In this document: positions 54,516 to 63,393 of the stretch, one piece after another
Layout of the letters: every line of letters begins with the position of its first letter
How positions within the stretch are numbered: position 1 is the stretch's first letter
DNA from: Ruminiclostridium papyrosolvens C7
GTDB taxonomy: Bacteria > Bacillota > Clostridia > Acetivibrionales > DSM-1351
Direction: 5' to 3'
NCBI RefSeq assembly: GCF_000421965.1
Contig: NZ_ATAY01000020.1
Location: 310,001-374,000, forward strand
DNA: 64,000 nucleotides
Notes under the pieces: generated by a model
Database searches by the model: none
What the model was told of the DNA's origin: nothing
Seen by the model: the letters and a program-made list of their open reading frames with translations, nothing else
Made by a program: the position numbers and the translations under genes

Positions 54516-56066
54516 ATGTCACAAATTGAAAAGATACAAAATCTAAAAAAGATGAAGACAACTATAGCGCAGGGCGGCGGAGAAGAGAAAATAGCAAAAA
54601 GACACGCAGATGGAAAGTTATCTGCCAGAGAAAGGATCGATTTGCTATTTGACGAGAACAGTTTTGTTGAAGTAGATGCATTCATAGAATCCAGATGCTT
54701 TGACTTCGGTATGCAGAAGAAGAAACTTCCTGGTGACGGGGTTGTTACCGGTTACGGAACAGTTAACGGTAGAAAAGTTTTTGTTGCTTCACAGGACTTT
54801 ACTGTTATAGGCGGTTCTTTGGGAGAGATGCACGCAAAGAAGATAACAAAGGTTATGGATATGGCTCTGAAAATGGGAGCACCTTTTATAGCAATTAATG
54901 ATTCCGGCGGAGCTCGTATCGAGGAAGGTTTGGATGCACTATCAGGTTATGGAGATATTTTTTACAGAAATACCCTTGCATCTGGTGTAATTCCTCAGAT
55001 ATCGGTAATAATGGGGCCATGTGCAGGCGGTGCCGTTTATTCACCGGCTATAACCGACTTTATATTTATGGTAGAAAAAACAAGTCAGATGTTTATTACA
55101 GGACCACAGGTAATCAAGTCTGTTACGGGCGAAGACGTATCAGTTGAAAATCTGGGAGGTGCAGATGTTCATACTGCTGTAAGCGGTGTGGCACATTTCA
55201 AGTCTTCAAGTGAAGAAGAGTGTATAGAAGATATAAAGAGACTTTTAAGCTTTATTCCGGATAATAACGTATCAGATACTGTGTATTACGGAGTGTCCGA
55301 TGCTGCTGACAGGTTGGCAGAAAGCCTTAATAGTATTATTCCTGAAGAATCAAACAAACCTTACGATATGTTTGACGTAATAGCTGAAGTAGTAGATGAT
55401 GGCGATTTCTTTGAAATTCAAAGTTACTTCGCTCAGAATATAATAATCGGATTTGCAAGAATGAATGGTAAAAGTGTTGGTATAGTTGCGAATCAGCCAA
55501 AAGTTATGGCTGGCTCTCTTGATATGAATGCAGCTGATAAGGCGGCACGTTTTGTCCGTTTCTGCGATGCTTTCAATATACCTGTAGTTTCATTGACAGA
55601 TGTACCTGCATTCCTGCCAGGTGTGGCACAGGAGCATAACGGTATAATCCGCCATGGTGCAAAACTCTTATATGCATTCTCAGAAGCAACAGTTCCAAAG
55701 ATAAATGTTATTCTTAGAAAGGCATATGGCGGAGCGTACATTGCTATGAACAGCAAGACAATCGGAGCAGATATGGTTTTGGCATGGCCATCAGCTGAAA
55801 TAGCTGTTATGGGACCTGATGGAGCAGCAAATATCATATTCAAAAAGGATATTACAGCATCTGAAAATCCCGCAGAAACCAGACAGGAAAAGATTGCGGA
55901 ATACAGAGACAAATTCTCAAATCCATATGTAGCAGCATCAAGAGGTTATATTGATGATGTTATAGAGCCTTCTGAAACAAGAAAAAAAATTATAACGGCA
56001 CTGGAAATGTTGGATACAAAGAGGGAAAACAGGCCTTCAAAGAAGCATGGCAACATTCCGCTATAA
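54516..56066 (+). CDS. Acyl-CoA carboxyltransferase subunit (12S/MmdA/PccB family)
   Basis: This 516-residue protein has two crotonase-like carboxyltransferase domains: N-terminal with KRHADGKLSARERID, GGSLGEMHAKKI and ndsGGARIEEGLDAL near residue 127; C-terminal with GIVANQPKVMAGSLDMNAADKAARFVRFCDAFNIPVVSLTDVPAFLPG and GGAYIAMNSKTIGADMVLAWPSAEIAVMGPDGA. This is the propionyl/methylmalonyl-CoA enzyme type. It forms a transcarboxylase or decarboxylase with the next two genes. AAGAGGTG precedes the start. No biotin carboxylase is encoded nearby. Confidence 0.93.
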   Translation: MSQIEKIQNLKKMKTTIAQGGGEEKIAKRHADGKLSARERIDLLFDENSFVEVDAFIESRCFDFGMQKKKLPGDGVVTGYGTVNGRKVFVASQDFTVIGGSLGEMHAKKITKVMDMALKMGAPFIAINDSGGARIEEGLDALSGYGDIFYRNTLASGVIPQISVIMGPCAGGAVYSPAITDFIFMVEKTSQMFITGPQVIKSVTGEDVSVENLGGADVHTAVSGVAHFKSSSEEECIEDIKRLLSFIPDNNVSDTVYYGVSDAADRLAESLNSIIPEESNKPYDMFDVIAEVVDDGDFFEIQSYFAQNIIIGFARMNGKSVGIVANQPKVMAGSLDMNAADKAARFVRFCDAFNIPVVSLTDVPAFLPGVAQEHNGIIRHGAKLLYAFSEATVPKINVILRKAYGGAYIAMNSKTIGADMVLAWPSAEIAVMGPDGAANIIFKKDITASENPAETRQEKIAEYRDKFSNPYVAASRGYIDDVIEPSETRKKIITALEMLDTKRENRPSKKHGNIPL

Positions 56067-56099
56067 TATAGGAAACAAAATATCTGGAGGATGAGTGTA

Positions 56100-56468
56100 A
56101 TGAATAAATATATAATTAAGGTAAACGGAACTCCTTATGAAGTAGAGGTTGAAGAAGTTGGCGGAGGAAGACCGGTTGCGGCTGCTCCAAAGCCAAGAGC
56201 CTCCAAACCAGGGCAGACTGCGGCTGCAAAATCCGCACAGCCTCAGGCAGGCAAGGCAGGGGATGTTGCTGCTCCAATGCCGGGAACTGTTTTAAAGGTA
56301 AAGGTTAATCTCGGTGATGAGGTTAAAAAAGGACAGGTGCTTTTAATACTAGAAGCCATGAAAATGGAGAATGAAATAGTAGCACCGGCTGACGGTAAAG
56401 TAACTGCTTTAACAGTTGAGGCCGGAAAGTCTGTTACTGCTGGAGAATTAATGGTATCTATAGCCTAA
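56100..56468 (+). CDS. Biotin carboxyl carrier protein of the carboxyltransferase complex
   Basis: This 122-residue protein has an N-terminal segment KYIIKVNGTPYEVEVEEVG typical of the OadA/MmdC/PycB carrier, an Ala/Pro/Lys-rich flexible linker, and a biotinyl domain with Lys88 in EAMKMENEI. The swinging arm carries CO2 between the two carboxyltransferase subunits. GGAGG lies before ATG at 56100; the in-frame ATG at 56091 would place that site too close. It is 33 bases after the 12S gene and 32 before the 5S gene. Confidence 0.95.
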   Translation: MNKYIIKVNGTPYEVEVEEVGGGRPVAAAPKPRASKPGQTAAAKSAQPQAGKAGDVAAPMPGTVLKVKVNLGDEVKKGQVLLILEAMKMENEIVAPADGKVTALTVEAGKSVTAGELMVSIA

Positions 56469-56500
56469 AAGGCTGACTTTACCGCAAAGGAGATGGAAAA

Positions 56501-58033
56501 ATGGCAGGCGTAAGAATTACGGAAACAGTATTAAGAGACGCTCACCAGTCCCTTATAGCAACCAGAATGAAGACCGAAGATATGCTTCCGATTGTTGAGA
56601 AGCTTGACAATGTAGGTTACCATTCACTGGAAGCTTGGGGTGGAGCTACTTTTGATTCATGTATGAGATTTTTAAATGAAGATCCATGGATGAGACTGAG
56701 AAAAATAAAAGATGTTGCAAAAAAGACACCTCTGCAAATGCTGCTTAGAGGTCAGAACCTTTTAGGATATAAGCATTATGCAGATGATATAGTTGAATAC
56801 TTTGTCCAAAAAGCAGTTGCAAACGGTATGGACATAATGAGAATATTTGACGCATTGAATGATGCAAGAAATATTGAGACTGCAATTAAGGCATGTAAAA
56901 AAGAAGGCGGCCATGCTCAGGGCTGTATCTGTTACACAATAAGCCCGGTTCATAATCTTGAACTTTTTGTAAAAGATGCAAAACAGTTGGAGAGCATGGG
57001 AGCAGATTCTATCTGTATCAAGGACATGGCTGGACTTTTAGTACCATATCAGGCATACGAATTGGTAAGAGCTCTAAAAGAAAGTGTAAAGATACCAATA
57101 CAGCTGCACACTCACTATACAAGTGGTGTAGCATCAATGACATACTTGAAGGCTATAGAAGCAGGTGTTGATGTTGTTGATTGTGCAATTTCACCTATGT
57201 CAATGGGAACGTCACAACCACCTACAGAGCCGTTGGTAGCTACTTTAAAGGGAACTGAATATGATACAGGACTGGATTTGGAAAAACTCAGTGAAATTGC
57301 AGACTATTTCAGACCTCTTAAAGAAAAATATATAGAAAGCGGACTATTGGATGTAAAGGTTATGGGTGTTGACGTAAATACACTTATTTATCAGGTACCC
57401 GGAGGAATGCTTTCAAATCTCGTTTCTCAATTGAAGCAGTCAAATGCTTTGGATAAGTATGAAGAGGTTCTTAAGGAAGTTCCTAGAGTAAGAGCTGATT
57501 TTGGTTATCCTCCACTTGTTACACCATCAAGTCAGATAGTTGGCACCCAGGCCGTGCTTAATGTATTGACTGGTGAGAGATACAAGATGGTACCAAAGGA
57601 ATCAAAAGGCGTTGTAAAGGGTGAATACGGTAAGACACCTGCACCTATTAGTGATGAGATAAAGGCTAAGATTCTGGGTGAAGAAAAGCCTATTACTTGC
57701 AGACCTGCTGACCTTATTGAGCCTGAGCTTGAAAAGATTAGAGAAGCTGTTAAGGACTATATAGAGCAGGATGAGGATGTACTTTCATACGCAATGCTTC
57801 CTCAGGTTGCCGAGAAGTTCTTTAAACAGCGTATTGAGGATAGAAATAAAGCTACAGCACCCGCAGCAGATGGAATAAAGCCCGAAGTTGTAGCGGCAAT
57901 ATCAGCCGTAGTCAATGAAATGGGCGCAAGAGATGGCACACAGTACAGAATAGGCAACATATCAAAGATTAACCAGAATCAGAACAGATGGGGTCTGTAT
58001 GGTATGCTTGATAGATTTAGAACAAAGATTTAA
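56501..58033 (+). CDS. Carboxyltransferase 5S / oxaloacetate decarboxylase alpha-type subunit
   Basis: This 510-residue protein has an HMG-CoA-lyase-type TIM barrel with RDAHQSL, LEAWGGATFDSCMRF, MRIFDALND, the carbamylated-Lys site CIKDMAGLL near residue 176 and metal ligands LHTHYTSG near 208, followed by the conserved carboxylase region. There is no C-terminal biotinyl domain, the carrier being separate. The last 50 residues (VVAAISAVVNEMGARD, RIGNISKINQNQNRWG, near 460-510) resemble the C-terminal assembly segment of OadG/MmdD small subunits and look fused. It uses oxaloacetate/pyruvate. Without a sodium-pump beta subunit it is probably soluble. Confidence 0.92.
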   Translation: MAGVRITETVLRDAHQSLIATRMKTEDMLPIVEKLDNVGYHSLEAWGGATFDSCMRFLNEDPWMRLRKIKDVAKKTPLQMLLRGQNLLGYKHYADDIVEYFVQKAVANGMDIMRIFDALNDARNIETAIKACKKEGGHAQGCICYTISPVHNLELFVKDAKQLESMGADSICIKDMAGLLVPYQAYELVRALKESVKIPIQLHTHYTSGVASMTYLKAIEAGVDVVDCAISPMSMGTSQPPTEPLVATLKGTEYDTGLDLEKLSEIADYFRPLKEKYIESGLLDVKVMGVDVNTLIYQVPGGMLSNLVSQLKQSNALDKYEEVLKEVPRVRADFGYPPLVTPSSQIVGTQAVLNVLTGERYKMVPKESKGVVKGEYGKTPAPISDEIKAKILGEEKPITCRPADLIEPELEKIREAVKDYIEQDEDVLSYAMLPQVAEKFFKQRIEDRNKATAPAADGIKPEVVAAISAVVNEMGARDGTQYRIGNISKINQNQNRWGLYGMLDRFRTKI

Positions 58034-58070
58034 AACATAAAATCCCGTTTTAATTTTTCACAATTACGAG

Positions 58071-58099
58071 ACCTCCACGGTAAAACTGTGGGGGTTTTT
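58071..58099 (+). terminator. Terminator of the carboxyltransferase operon
   Basis: ACCTCCAC pairs with GTGGGGG(T) around a 9-base loop, then TTTTT. Confidence 0.88.
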
Positions 58100-58108
58100 C
58101 GCTTTAAA

Positions 58109-58753
58109 TTAATTTTCACACCCGCTGTGAAGATAAATGAAATTTTGCTTATTACTGAAAAATTCAAGTACAGCAACGTTGGAGCCTTTTTTTATATGTT
58201 TTCCGCATTTCAGGCATACAAAATTTGATTGCTGAATTTGTGCATAACTCAATGTAGGGGTAATGTCTTTAATTTTTTGCCAGCTCTTCCATCCAACCTT
58301 ACACAGGTTTATCCTATTTTCATAATCAGACAGCACCCATCTGAGAAGCTTATGGAAGTGAAAGGGGAATCTGGTAAATTTTATATAATCTTTAGGCAGC
58401 CCCAGATTAACTGCGTATAGTTCAAAGTTTCTTTCAACAACTTCCTGTATTCGTCCCGTTATCTGTGTCACGTACCAACAAAAGCCTTCTTCTGTCAACC
58501 AGCACTTAAGTCTCTCGAACATATAGCCCCTGCAAATTTCAATGGATTCAGACTTAGATACACGAAGAGCCTTAAAGGCCTTTTTTGTTATTTCAACAAC
58601 ATCATCCAGATACAATTTTTTTTTAAAATTATCTGTATTATAAAGCTCCACGGGAATAATATCAAAGTAGTATTCGTTTGTTTCAGGTCTGTAAAAACCG
58701 ATACATGTACCGCCAATAAAGCTTCCGCTTCCAGCATCATCAATTTGTATCAT
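58109..58753 (-). CDS. Conserved hypothetical protein with C-terminal Cys/His motif
   Basis: This 214-residue protein has an N-terminus IDDAGSGSFIGGTCIGFYRPETNEYYFDIIP, middle region SIEICRGYMFERLKCWL and GLPKDYIKF, and a tail CLKCGKHI...LHSGC (CxxC then HxxC, near residues 178 and 210) that could bind zinc. I know no function. The acidic N-terminal strand pattern is reminiscent of RNase H-like folds, which is only a guess. AGGAGG lies 14 bases before ATG at 58753, rather far; a CTG at 58759 has better spacing. Convergent with the carboxyltransferase operon. Confidence 0.7.
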   Translation of the reverse strand: MIQIDDAGSGSFIGGTCIGFYRPETNEYYFDIIPVELYNTDNFKKKLYLDDVVEITKKAFKALRVSKSESIEICRGYMFERLKCWLTEEGFCWYVTQITGRIQEVVERNFELYAVNLGLPKDYIKFTRFPFHFHKLLRWVLSDYENRINLCKVGWKSWQKIKDITPTLSYAQIQQSNFVCLKCGKHIKKGSNVAVLEFFSNKQNFIYLHSGCEN

Positions 58754-58866
58754 ATTCAGTATTTTAACCTCCTGCTGATTATGTATATCATTTATTATTA
58801 GTAGGTTTTGAAATAATATTAAAAAAGTTATTTATTAATTCTATGTACTTGAAAAAATGCAATTGC

Positions 58867-58895
58867 TTGATTTTTTTCCTGCAAAAAGGTAATAT
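58867..58895 (+). promoter_or_regulatory. Promoter of the RpiR-type regulator gene
   Basis: TTGATT (58867-58872), 17 bases, TAATAT (58890-58895), about 40 bases before the start. Confidence 0.6.
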
Positions 58896-58934
58896 ATAAG
58901 TTATATTGTTCGAAAAGCGCATTTGGAGGAGATT

Positions 58935-59828
58935 ATGAAGAACAGCCTTAAAAATAATGATTTATTGAGTTTAATACAACAGAAATATAATGATTTCAGT
59001 AAGGGTCAGAAGCTTATAGCCAACTATATAACAAACCACTATGACAAGGCTGCATTTGTTACTGCAGCCAAGCTTGGAGAAATAGTAGGAGTTAGTGAAT
59101 CAACTGTAGTAAGATTTGCTATAGAACTGGGATTTGATGGGTATCCGAAGCTTCAGAAGGTACTTCAGGAGCTTATAAAAAGCAAGCTTACTTCAGTACA
59201 GCGAATAGAGGTATCGTCAAATAGGCTCAATGAAGACAATATACTAAAGAGTGTATTGCAATCCGATATGGATAAAATAAAATTAACACTTGAACAAATA
59301 GACACAAACAATTTTAATGAGATAGTTGAAACAATATTGGGAGCACAAAGGATATTTATTCTTGGGGTAAGAAGTTCTGCTCCTCTTGCAAGTTTTCTTG
59401 GTTTTTACTTCAATTTGATATTTGACAATATAAGACTTGTTCACACCACCAGTGTCAGCGAGATGTTTGAACAAATCATAAAAGCACAGCCCGGCGATGT
59501 TGTTATAGGAATTAGTTATCCACGTTACTCAAAAAGGACCATAAAGGCATTACAGTTTGCAAAAGATCAGGGTGTTAACACAATTGCCATTACTGACAGT
59601 GCAGATTCCCCGGTGGCACAGGCTGCCAATCAGTATTTATTGGCCAGAAGCGATATGGCATCCTTTGTAGATTCACTTGTTGCCCCTTTAAGCCTTATAA
59701 ATGCATTAATAGTAGCAGTAGGTATGAGAAGGAAAAACGATGTCTACAATACCTTTGAAAAGCTTGAAAAGATATGGGATGAATATGAAGTATACGAAAA
59801 AGACGATTATCATGATGAAAAACTGTAA
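58935..59828 (+). CDS. MurR/RpiR-family transcriptional regulator
   Basis: This 297-residue protein has an N-terminal RpiR-type helix-turn-helix (KGQKLIANYITNHYDKAAFVTAAKLGEIVGVSESTVVRFAIELG) and a C-terminal SIS sugar-phosphate-binding domain (FILGVRSSAPLASFLGFYFN and VIGISYPRYSKRTIKALQFAKDQGVNTIAITDS) from about residue 130. Such proteins usually control sugar or amino-sugar catabolism, but no such genes are here. The start at 58935 follows GGAGGAG 5 bases away. The next gene, a YhiN-type flavoprotein, begins 20 bases later, suggesting co-transcription. Confidence 0.92.
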   Translation: MKNSLKNNDLLSLIQQKYNDFSKGQKLIANYITNHYDKAAFVTAAKLGEIVGVSESTVVRFAIELGFDGYPKLQKVLQELIKSKLTSVQRIEVSSNRLNEDNILKSVLQSDMDKIKLTLEQIDTNNFNEIVETILGAQRIFILGVRSSAPLASFLGFYFNLIFDNIRLVHTTSVSEMFEQIIKAQPGDVVIGISYPRYSKRTIKALQFAKDQGVNTIAITDSADSPVAQAANQYLLARSDMASFVDSLVAPLSLINALIVAVGMRRKNDVYNTFEKLEKIWDEYEVYEKDDYHDEKL

Positions 59829-59848
59829 TTTATGTTGAAAGGACACAT

Positions 59849-61075
59849 ATGGGTAAAGTAATAGTAATTGGAGGCGGCCCGGCAGGAATAATGGCTGCAG
59901 GAATTGCAGCCGGAAGAGGTCGGGACGTTATTCTATTGGAGAAAAACAGCAGGCTTGGCAAAAAACTTTTAATATCAGGCAAAGGCAGATGTAATATTAC
60001 TAATGATACTGATGTTGAAGGCTTGATAGAAAATACGCCGGGAAATGGAAACTTCCTTTACTCGGCTTTTTATACGTTTTCAAATCAGGATTTAATTGAT
60101 TTTTTCAATCAAAAGGGACTTCGTACCAAAGTAGAACGTGGGGGAAGGGTTTTTCCTGAATCAGATTCTTCCAGAGATGTATTAAACACGCTTATGGATT
60201 TTCTTAAATCAAATGGTGTTAAAATAAATACTGAAGCGACAGTTACTGAAATACTTGCGCAAGACAATAAAGTGACCGGAGTTCGCCTTGCTGATGAAAG
60301 CATTGTTGAGGCTGAATCGGTTATACTTGCGGTAGGTGGAATGTCTTATCCTGGAACAGGCTCAACCGGGGACGGTTATGAAATGGTGAAAAAGCTGGGC
60401 CACTCCGTAACTCCGCTAAAACCATCCCTAGTTCCCCTTATTACGCAGGAAGAATGGATTAGAGATTTACAGGGACTTTCTCTTAAAAATGTTTCTGTTT
60501 CATTTAAAAACAAAAACGGTAAGGAGATATATAACGACTTTGGTGAAATGATTTTCACTCATTTTGGAATGTCAGGACCGGTAATTTTAAGTGCAAGCAG
60601 ACATTTGCTTACTTATGATTTCAAAAATGTAGATCTCTTTCTGGATTTAAAACCCGCATTGACTTTGGAAAAACTAGATGAGAGAGTTCAGAGGGATTTT
60701 GACAAATTTTCAAGAAAACAATATAAAAATTCACTGGATGATTTACTGCCTCAAAAGTTCATTCCCGTAATAATAAAGTTATCTGAAATCAATCCTGAGA
60801 AACCTGTACATCAAATTACAAAGGAAGAGAGAAAAAGGCTTGTCACACTGCTAAAAAGCCTTAAAATTACTATCATCGGGGCAAGACCAATAAAAGAAGC
60901 CATAGTTACAGCCGGTGGAGTAAAAACAAGTGAAATAAATCCATCTACCATGGAATCAAAAAAGGTAAGCGGTTTATTCATGGCAGGTGAAGTAATTGAC
61001 GTTGACGCATACACGGGCGGCTTTAATCTTACAATTGCCTTTTCAACCGGTTATCTTGCAGGATTAAATTGCTAA
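59849..61075 (+). CDS. NAD(P)/FAD-dependent oxidoreductase (HI0933/YhiN family)
   Basis: This 408-residue flavoprotein has an FAD motif VIVIGGGPAGIMAAGIAAGRG, KKLLISGKGRCNITN near residue 40, GGMSYPGTGSTGDGYEMVKKLGHSVTPLKPSLVPL near 165, and a C-terminal AGEVIDVDAYTGGFNLTIAFSTGYLAG. These are HI0933-family hallmarks. The reaction is not established; some relatives reduce or oxidise lipid or keto groups. In clostridia it commonly sits just before cmk and ispH, as here. It is 20 bases after the RpiR gene. Confidence 0.92.
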   Translation: MGKVIVIGGGPAGIMAAGIAAGRGRDVILLEKNSRLGKKLLISGKGRCNITNDTDVEGLIENTPGNGNFLYSAFYTFSNQDLIDFFNQKGLRTKVERGGRVFPESDSSRDVLNTLMDFLKSNGVKINTEATVTEILAQDNKVTGVRLADESIVEAESVILAVGGMSYPGTGSTGDGYEMVKKLGHSVTPLKPSLVPLITQEEWIRDLQGLSLKNVSVSFKNKNGKEIYNDFGEMIFTHFGMSGPVILSASRHLLTYDFKNVDLFLDLKPALTLEKLDERVQRDFDKFSRKQYKNSLDDLLPQKFIPVIIKLSEINPEKPVHQITKEERKRLVTLLKSLKITIIGARPIKEAIVTAGGVKTSEINPSTMESKKVSGLFMAGEVIDVDAYTGGFNLTIAFSTGYLAGLNC

Positions 61076-61161
61076 AAGATTAAGTGATTTTGGGAAATTA
61101 TGTGTATTTGGCCGAAAGTTTGTACATATTAACAGTAAATAAACAAATTGAGGCTTGGTAT

Positions 61162-61647
61162 ATGAAAATTAACTTGAAAAAGAACAATGACAAAGTTACT
61201 CAAACAAATAAAACCGCATCATTAGAAAAAATTCTGTTTAGGACCTGTATCATATTTTTTATAGCGCTTATATCTGTTCAGATTGTCCTGTCAGTGCCTT
61301 CAGTCCGCGTTCGTCTGAACATTTTTGATAAGTCTGTCGGAATACCTCTTGGAAGTGACGAATATCTCTATGGAAGAGGAAAGGTGACTTTGGAACTGAT
61401 TGATGAAGAGCCTGATCCGCAGGCCAAGATACTGGTGAATGGTGAACAGGTTGCAGTATTCGACAAGGTACAAATACCAATTAATGTAAACGATGGGGAT
61501 GTTATAGAGATTGACGGCAGCGAAAGCCAGAAAAGCCACATGATCAAGGTGCAAAACGCATCATCAAACATAAACAGTAAGTGTATAAATGCAATTGCAA
61601 ATATTGAACGTAATATTAAGAAATTGGTTAAAATCCAGTTTAATTAA
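61162..61647 (+). CDS. Membrane-anchored hypothetical protein
   Basis: This protein of about 161 residues has a basic N-terminus, one transmembrane segment (IIFFIALISVQIVLSV, near 29-46) and an external beta-rich domain with VTLELIDEEPDPQAKILVNGEQVAVFD and INVNDGDVIEIDGSESQ. GAGG lies about 9 bases before ATG at 61162; a longer GTG start at 61084 would add a less likely N-terminal segment. This kind of protein occurs upstream of hutP and aroH in clostridia. Function is unknown. A terminator follows. Confidence 0.7.
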   Translation: MKINLKKNNDKVTQTNKTASLEKILFRTCIIFFIALISVQIVLSVPSVRVRLNIFDKSVGIPLGSDEYLYGRGKVTLELIDEEPDPQAKILVNGEQVAVFDKVQIPINVNDGDVIEIDGSESQKSHMIKVQNASSNINSKCINAIANIERNIKKLVKIQFN

Positions 61648-61695
61648 TTGGTTTATGTCTTTGACAAAATTAACTTAATTATTGTTTTATAATAG

Positions 61696-61728
61696 AAAAA
61701 CCTATATAATTTAACTGTATAGGTTTTT
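61696..61728 (+). terminator. Terminator upstream of hutP
   Basis: AAAAACCTATA pairs with TATAGGTTTTT around an 11-base loop. It separates the RpiR-YhiN group from hutP. Confidence 0.85.
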
Positions 61729-61845
61729 GTTGACTTAAAACTCCTAATAAGGTAATAAATGTTACAATCATCGTTCTTTTGAGTTGAATATGGTTAAAAT
61801 TATATAAAATTATTAGTAGTCGCACTATGGCTAGCGGAGGATAAT

Positions 61846-62265
61846 ATGGCTAATGAAGAATATGGTAGCAAAGAAATAGCAAGTGCAGCAATAAGAATTG
61901 CACTAACCAATGACAGGACAACTGAGAAGAAGCTTCAGCAAGAATTTCTGCAAACAGGAATAAACACTGCTGCTGTTGACTACGGTGGGGAGTTTATTTC
62001 ATCAGTTATGAAGATTGTGGAAAGAGCAGTTGTATCGTCAAAACGTGAAGGAGTAATTAGCGAAAGTCATGCAGAACAGGGTGCCGTAGCAGGTGCAACA
62101 AGAGAGGCCATATCCCAGATAATGCCAAAGGCAATAGGGTTGAATGTCGGAGGAAAAATCGGAATAGCTAGGTATAAGGATCATGTAAGTGTAGCCGTGT
62201 TTTTCGGTATAGGTCTCTTGAATTTGAATGAGGTTTCAATAGGACTTGGACATAGAGTCGTATAG
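61846..62265 (+). CDS. hutP: HutP-family RNA-binding antiterminator
   Basis: This 139-residue protein has the HutP core (IRIALTNDRTTEKKLQQEFLQTGINTAAVDYGGEFISSVMKIVERAVVSSKREGVI), the conserved SHAEQGAVAGATREAI and GVGHR-type ending (IGLGHRVV). In Bacillus, hexameric HutP binds histidine and magnesium and the hut leader RNA. No hut genes or hut-like leader are seen here. GGAGG precedes the start. It overlaps no gene and is followed by aroH at 31 bases. Confidence 0.92.
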   Translation: MANEEYGSKEIASAAIRIALTNDRTTEKKLQQEFLQTGINTAAVDYGGEFISSVMKIVERAVVSSKREGVISESHAEQGAVAGATREAISQIMPKAIGLNVGGKIGIARYKDHVSVAVFFGIGLLNLNEVSIGLGHRVV

Positions 62266-62296
62266 TTTTAAAATACCAATTTATAAGGAGACACTA

Positions 62297-62659
62297 ATGG
62301 CTGTAAGAGCGGTAAGAGGAGCAATAACGGTATCGGAAAACACTAAAGAGTTAATTTGGGAAGGAACAAAAGAGCTTCTTGTAGAAATTATAGAAAGAAA
62401 TTCTTTAGTAAATACAGATATAATAAGTGTAATATTTACGGCTACACAGGATTTGAATGCAACTTTTCCGGCAGTAGCTGCAAGACAAATAGGTTGGAAC
62501 GATATTCCGCTTATGTGTACAAACGAAATTAATGTTCCGGGCAGTCTGGAAAAATGCATACGAGTGCTGATACACATTAATACTGAAAAGAGTAACGTCG
62601 AAATAAATCACGTATATCTTAAAGGAGCTAAGGTATTAAGGCCCGACTTAGTTAAGTAG
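62297..62659 (+). CDS. aroH: Monofunctional chorismate mutase, AroH class
   Basis: This 120-residue protein matches the trimeric AroH fold: RAVRGAITV with Arg7, ATQDLNATFPAVAARQIGW, and MCTNEINVPGSLEKCIRVLIH with the catalytic Glu77 and Arg89 (equivalent to Bacillus Glu78 and Arg90) and Cys74. It converts chorismate to prephenate for phenylalanine and tyrosine synthesis. AAGGAGA lies 7 bases before ATG at 62297; an upstream in-frame start at 62246 would run through the end of hutP and has no ribosome site. Confidence 0.96.
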   Translation: MAVRAVRGAITVSENTKELIWEGTKELLVEIIERNSLVNTDIISVIFTATQDLNATFPAVAARQIGWNDIPLMCTNEINVPGSLEKCIRVLIHINTEKSNVEINHVYLKGAKVLRPDLVK

Positions 62660-62704
62660 TAGCAGACGTAAGATAAATACAATACAAGAAACGGAATGAT
62701 AAGA

Positions 62705-63376
62705 ATGCCAAAGAGCATAGCAATAGATGGTCCGGCAGGTGCCGGGAAAAGTACAATTGCCAAAAAGGTTTCAGCCGAGCTTGGCTTTATATACCTTGAT
62801 ACTGGAGCAATGTATAGGGCAGTAGCGTTGAAGGCAATAGAAAGTGGTGTTGATACCAAGTCAAGGGAAGATATAATCAGGATAATTGATAATATAAATA
62901 TATCCATTACACATGATGACAATGTCCAGAAGATTTTTTTGGATGGTCGTGATGTTTCAGAGGATATAAGAACGGGGGAAGTATCTGCAGGTGCTGCAAA
63001 TGTGGCAGCTATTAAAGAAGTAAGACTAAAAATGGTTGAACTTCAAAGGAAGATTGCAGGTGAGAAAGATGTTGTTATGGATGGCAGAGATATAGGTTCA
63101 TATGTACTTCCTCAGGCAAATCTTAAAATATTTTTAACTGCAGATATTGATGAAAGAGCTAAGCGGAGATATGAAGAACTTGTTTTGAAAGGTCAGCAGG
63201 TTAATTTGGATGAAGTCAGAGAAGATATGCGCAATAGGGATAATAACGATATGTCAAGAGCTTTTGCCCCCCTCAAAAAAGTACCTGATGCTGTTGAGAT
63301 AGATTCTACTTCCATGACAATAGAGGAAGTTGCAGAGAGAATACTTTATTTCTATAAAAATTATGCAAACATATAA
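62705..63376 (+). CDS. cmk: Cytidylate kinase
   Basis: This 223-residue kinase has a P-loop SIAIDGPAGAGKSTIAK, LDTGAMYRAVALKAIESGVD, VMDGRDIGSYVLPQANLKIFLTAD and the lid RYEELVLKGQQVNLDEVREDMRNRDNNDMSR. It phosphorylates CMP and dCMP. ATG at 62705 gives the common MPKSIAIDGPAG start; ATG at 62696 (three residues longer) is equally possible, as both have weak ribosome sites. It is followed by ispH after 17 bases, the usual order in clostridia. Confidence 0.96.
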   Translation: MPKSIAIDGPAGAGKSTIAKKVSAELGFIYLDTGAMYRAVALKAIESGVDTKSREDIIRIIDNINISITHDDNVQKIFLDGRDVSEDIRTGEVSAGAANVAAIKEVRLKMVELQRKIAGEKDVVMDGRDIGSYVLPQANLKIFLTADIDERAKRRYEELVLKGQQVNLDEVREDMRNRDNNDMSRAFAPLKKVPDAVEIDSTSMTIEEVAERILYFYKNYANI

Positions 63377-63393
63377 ATTGTGAGGTCGATTTA

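Noticed and set aside
62246..62296. Extended aroH start at 62246
   Set aside because: It would overlap the hutP end in another frame, has no ribosome site, and AroH proteins start at the MAVRAVRG position.
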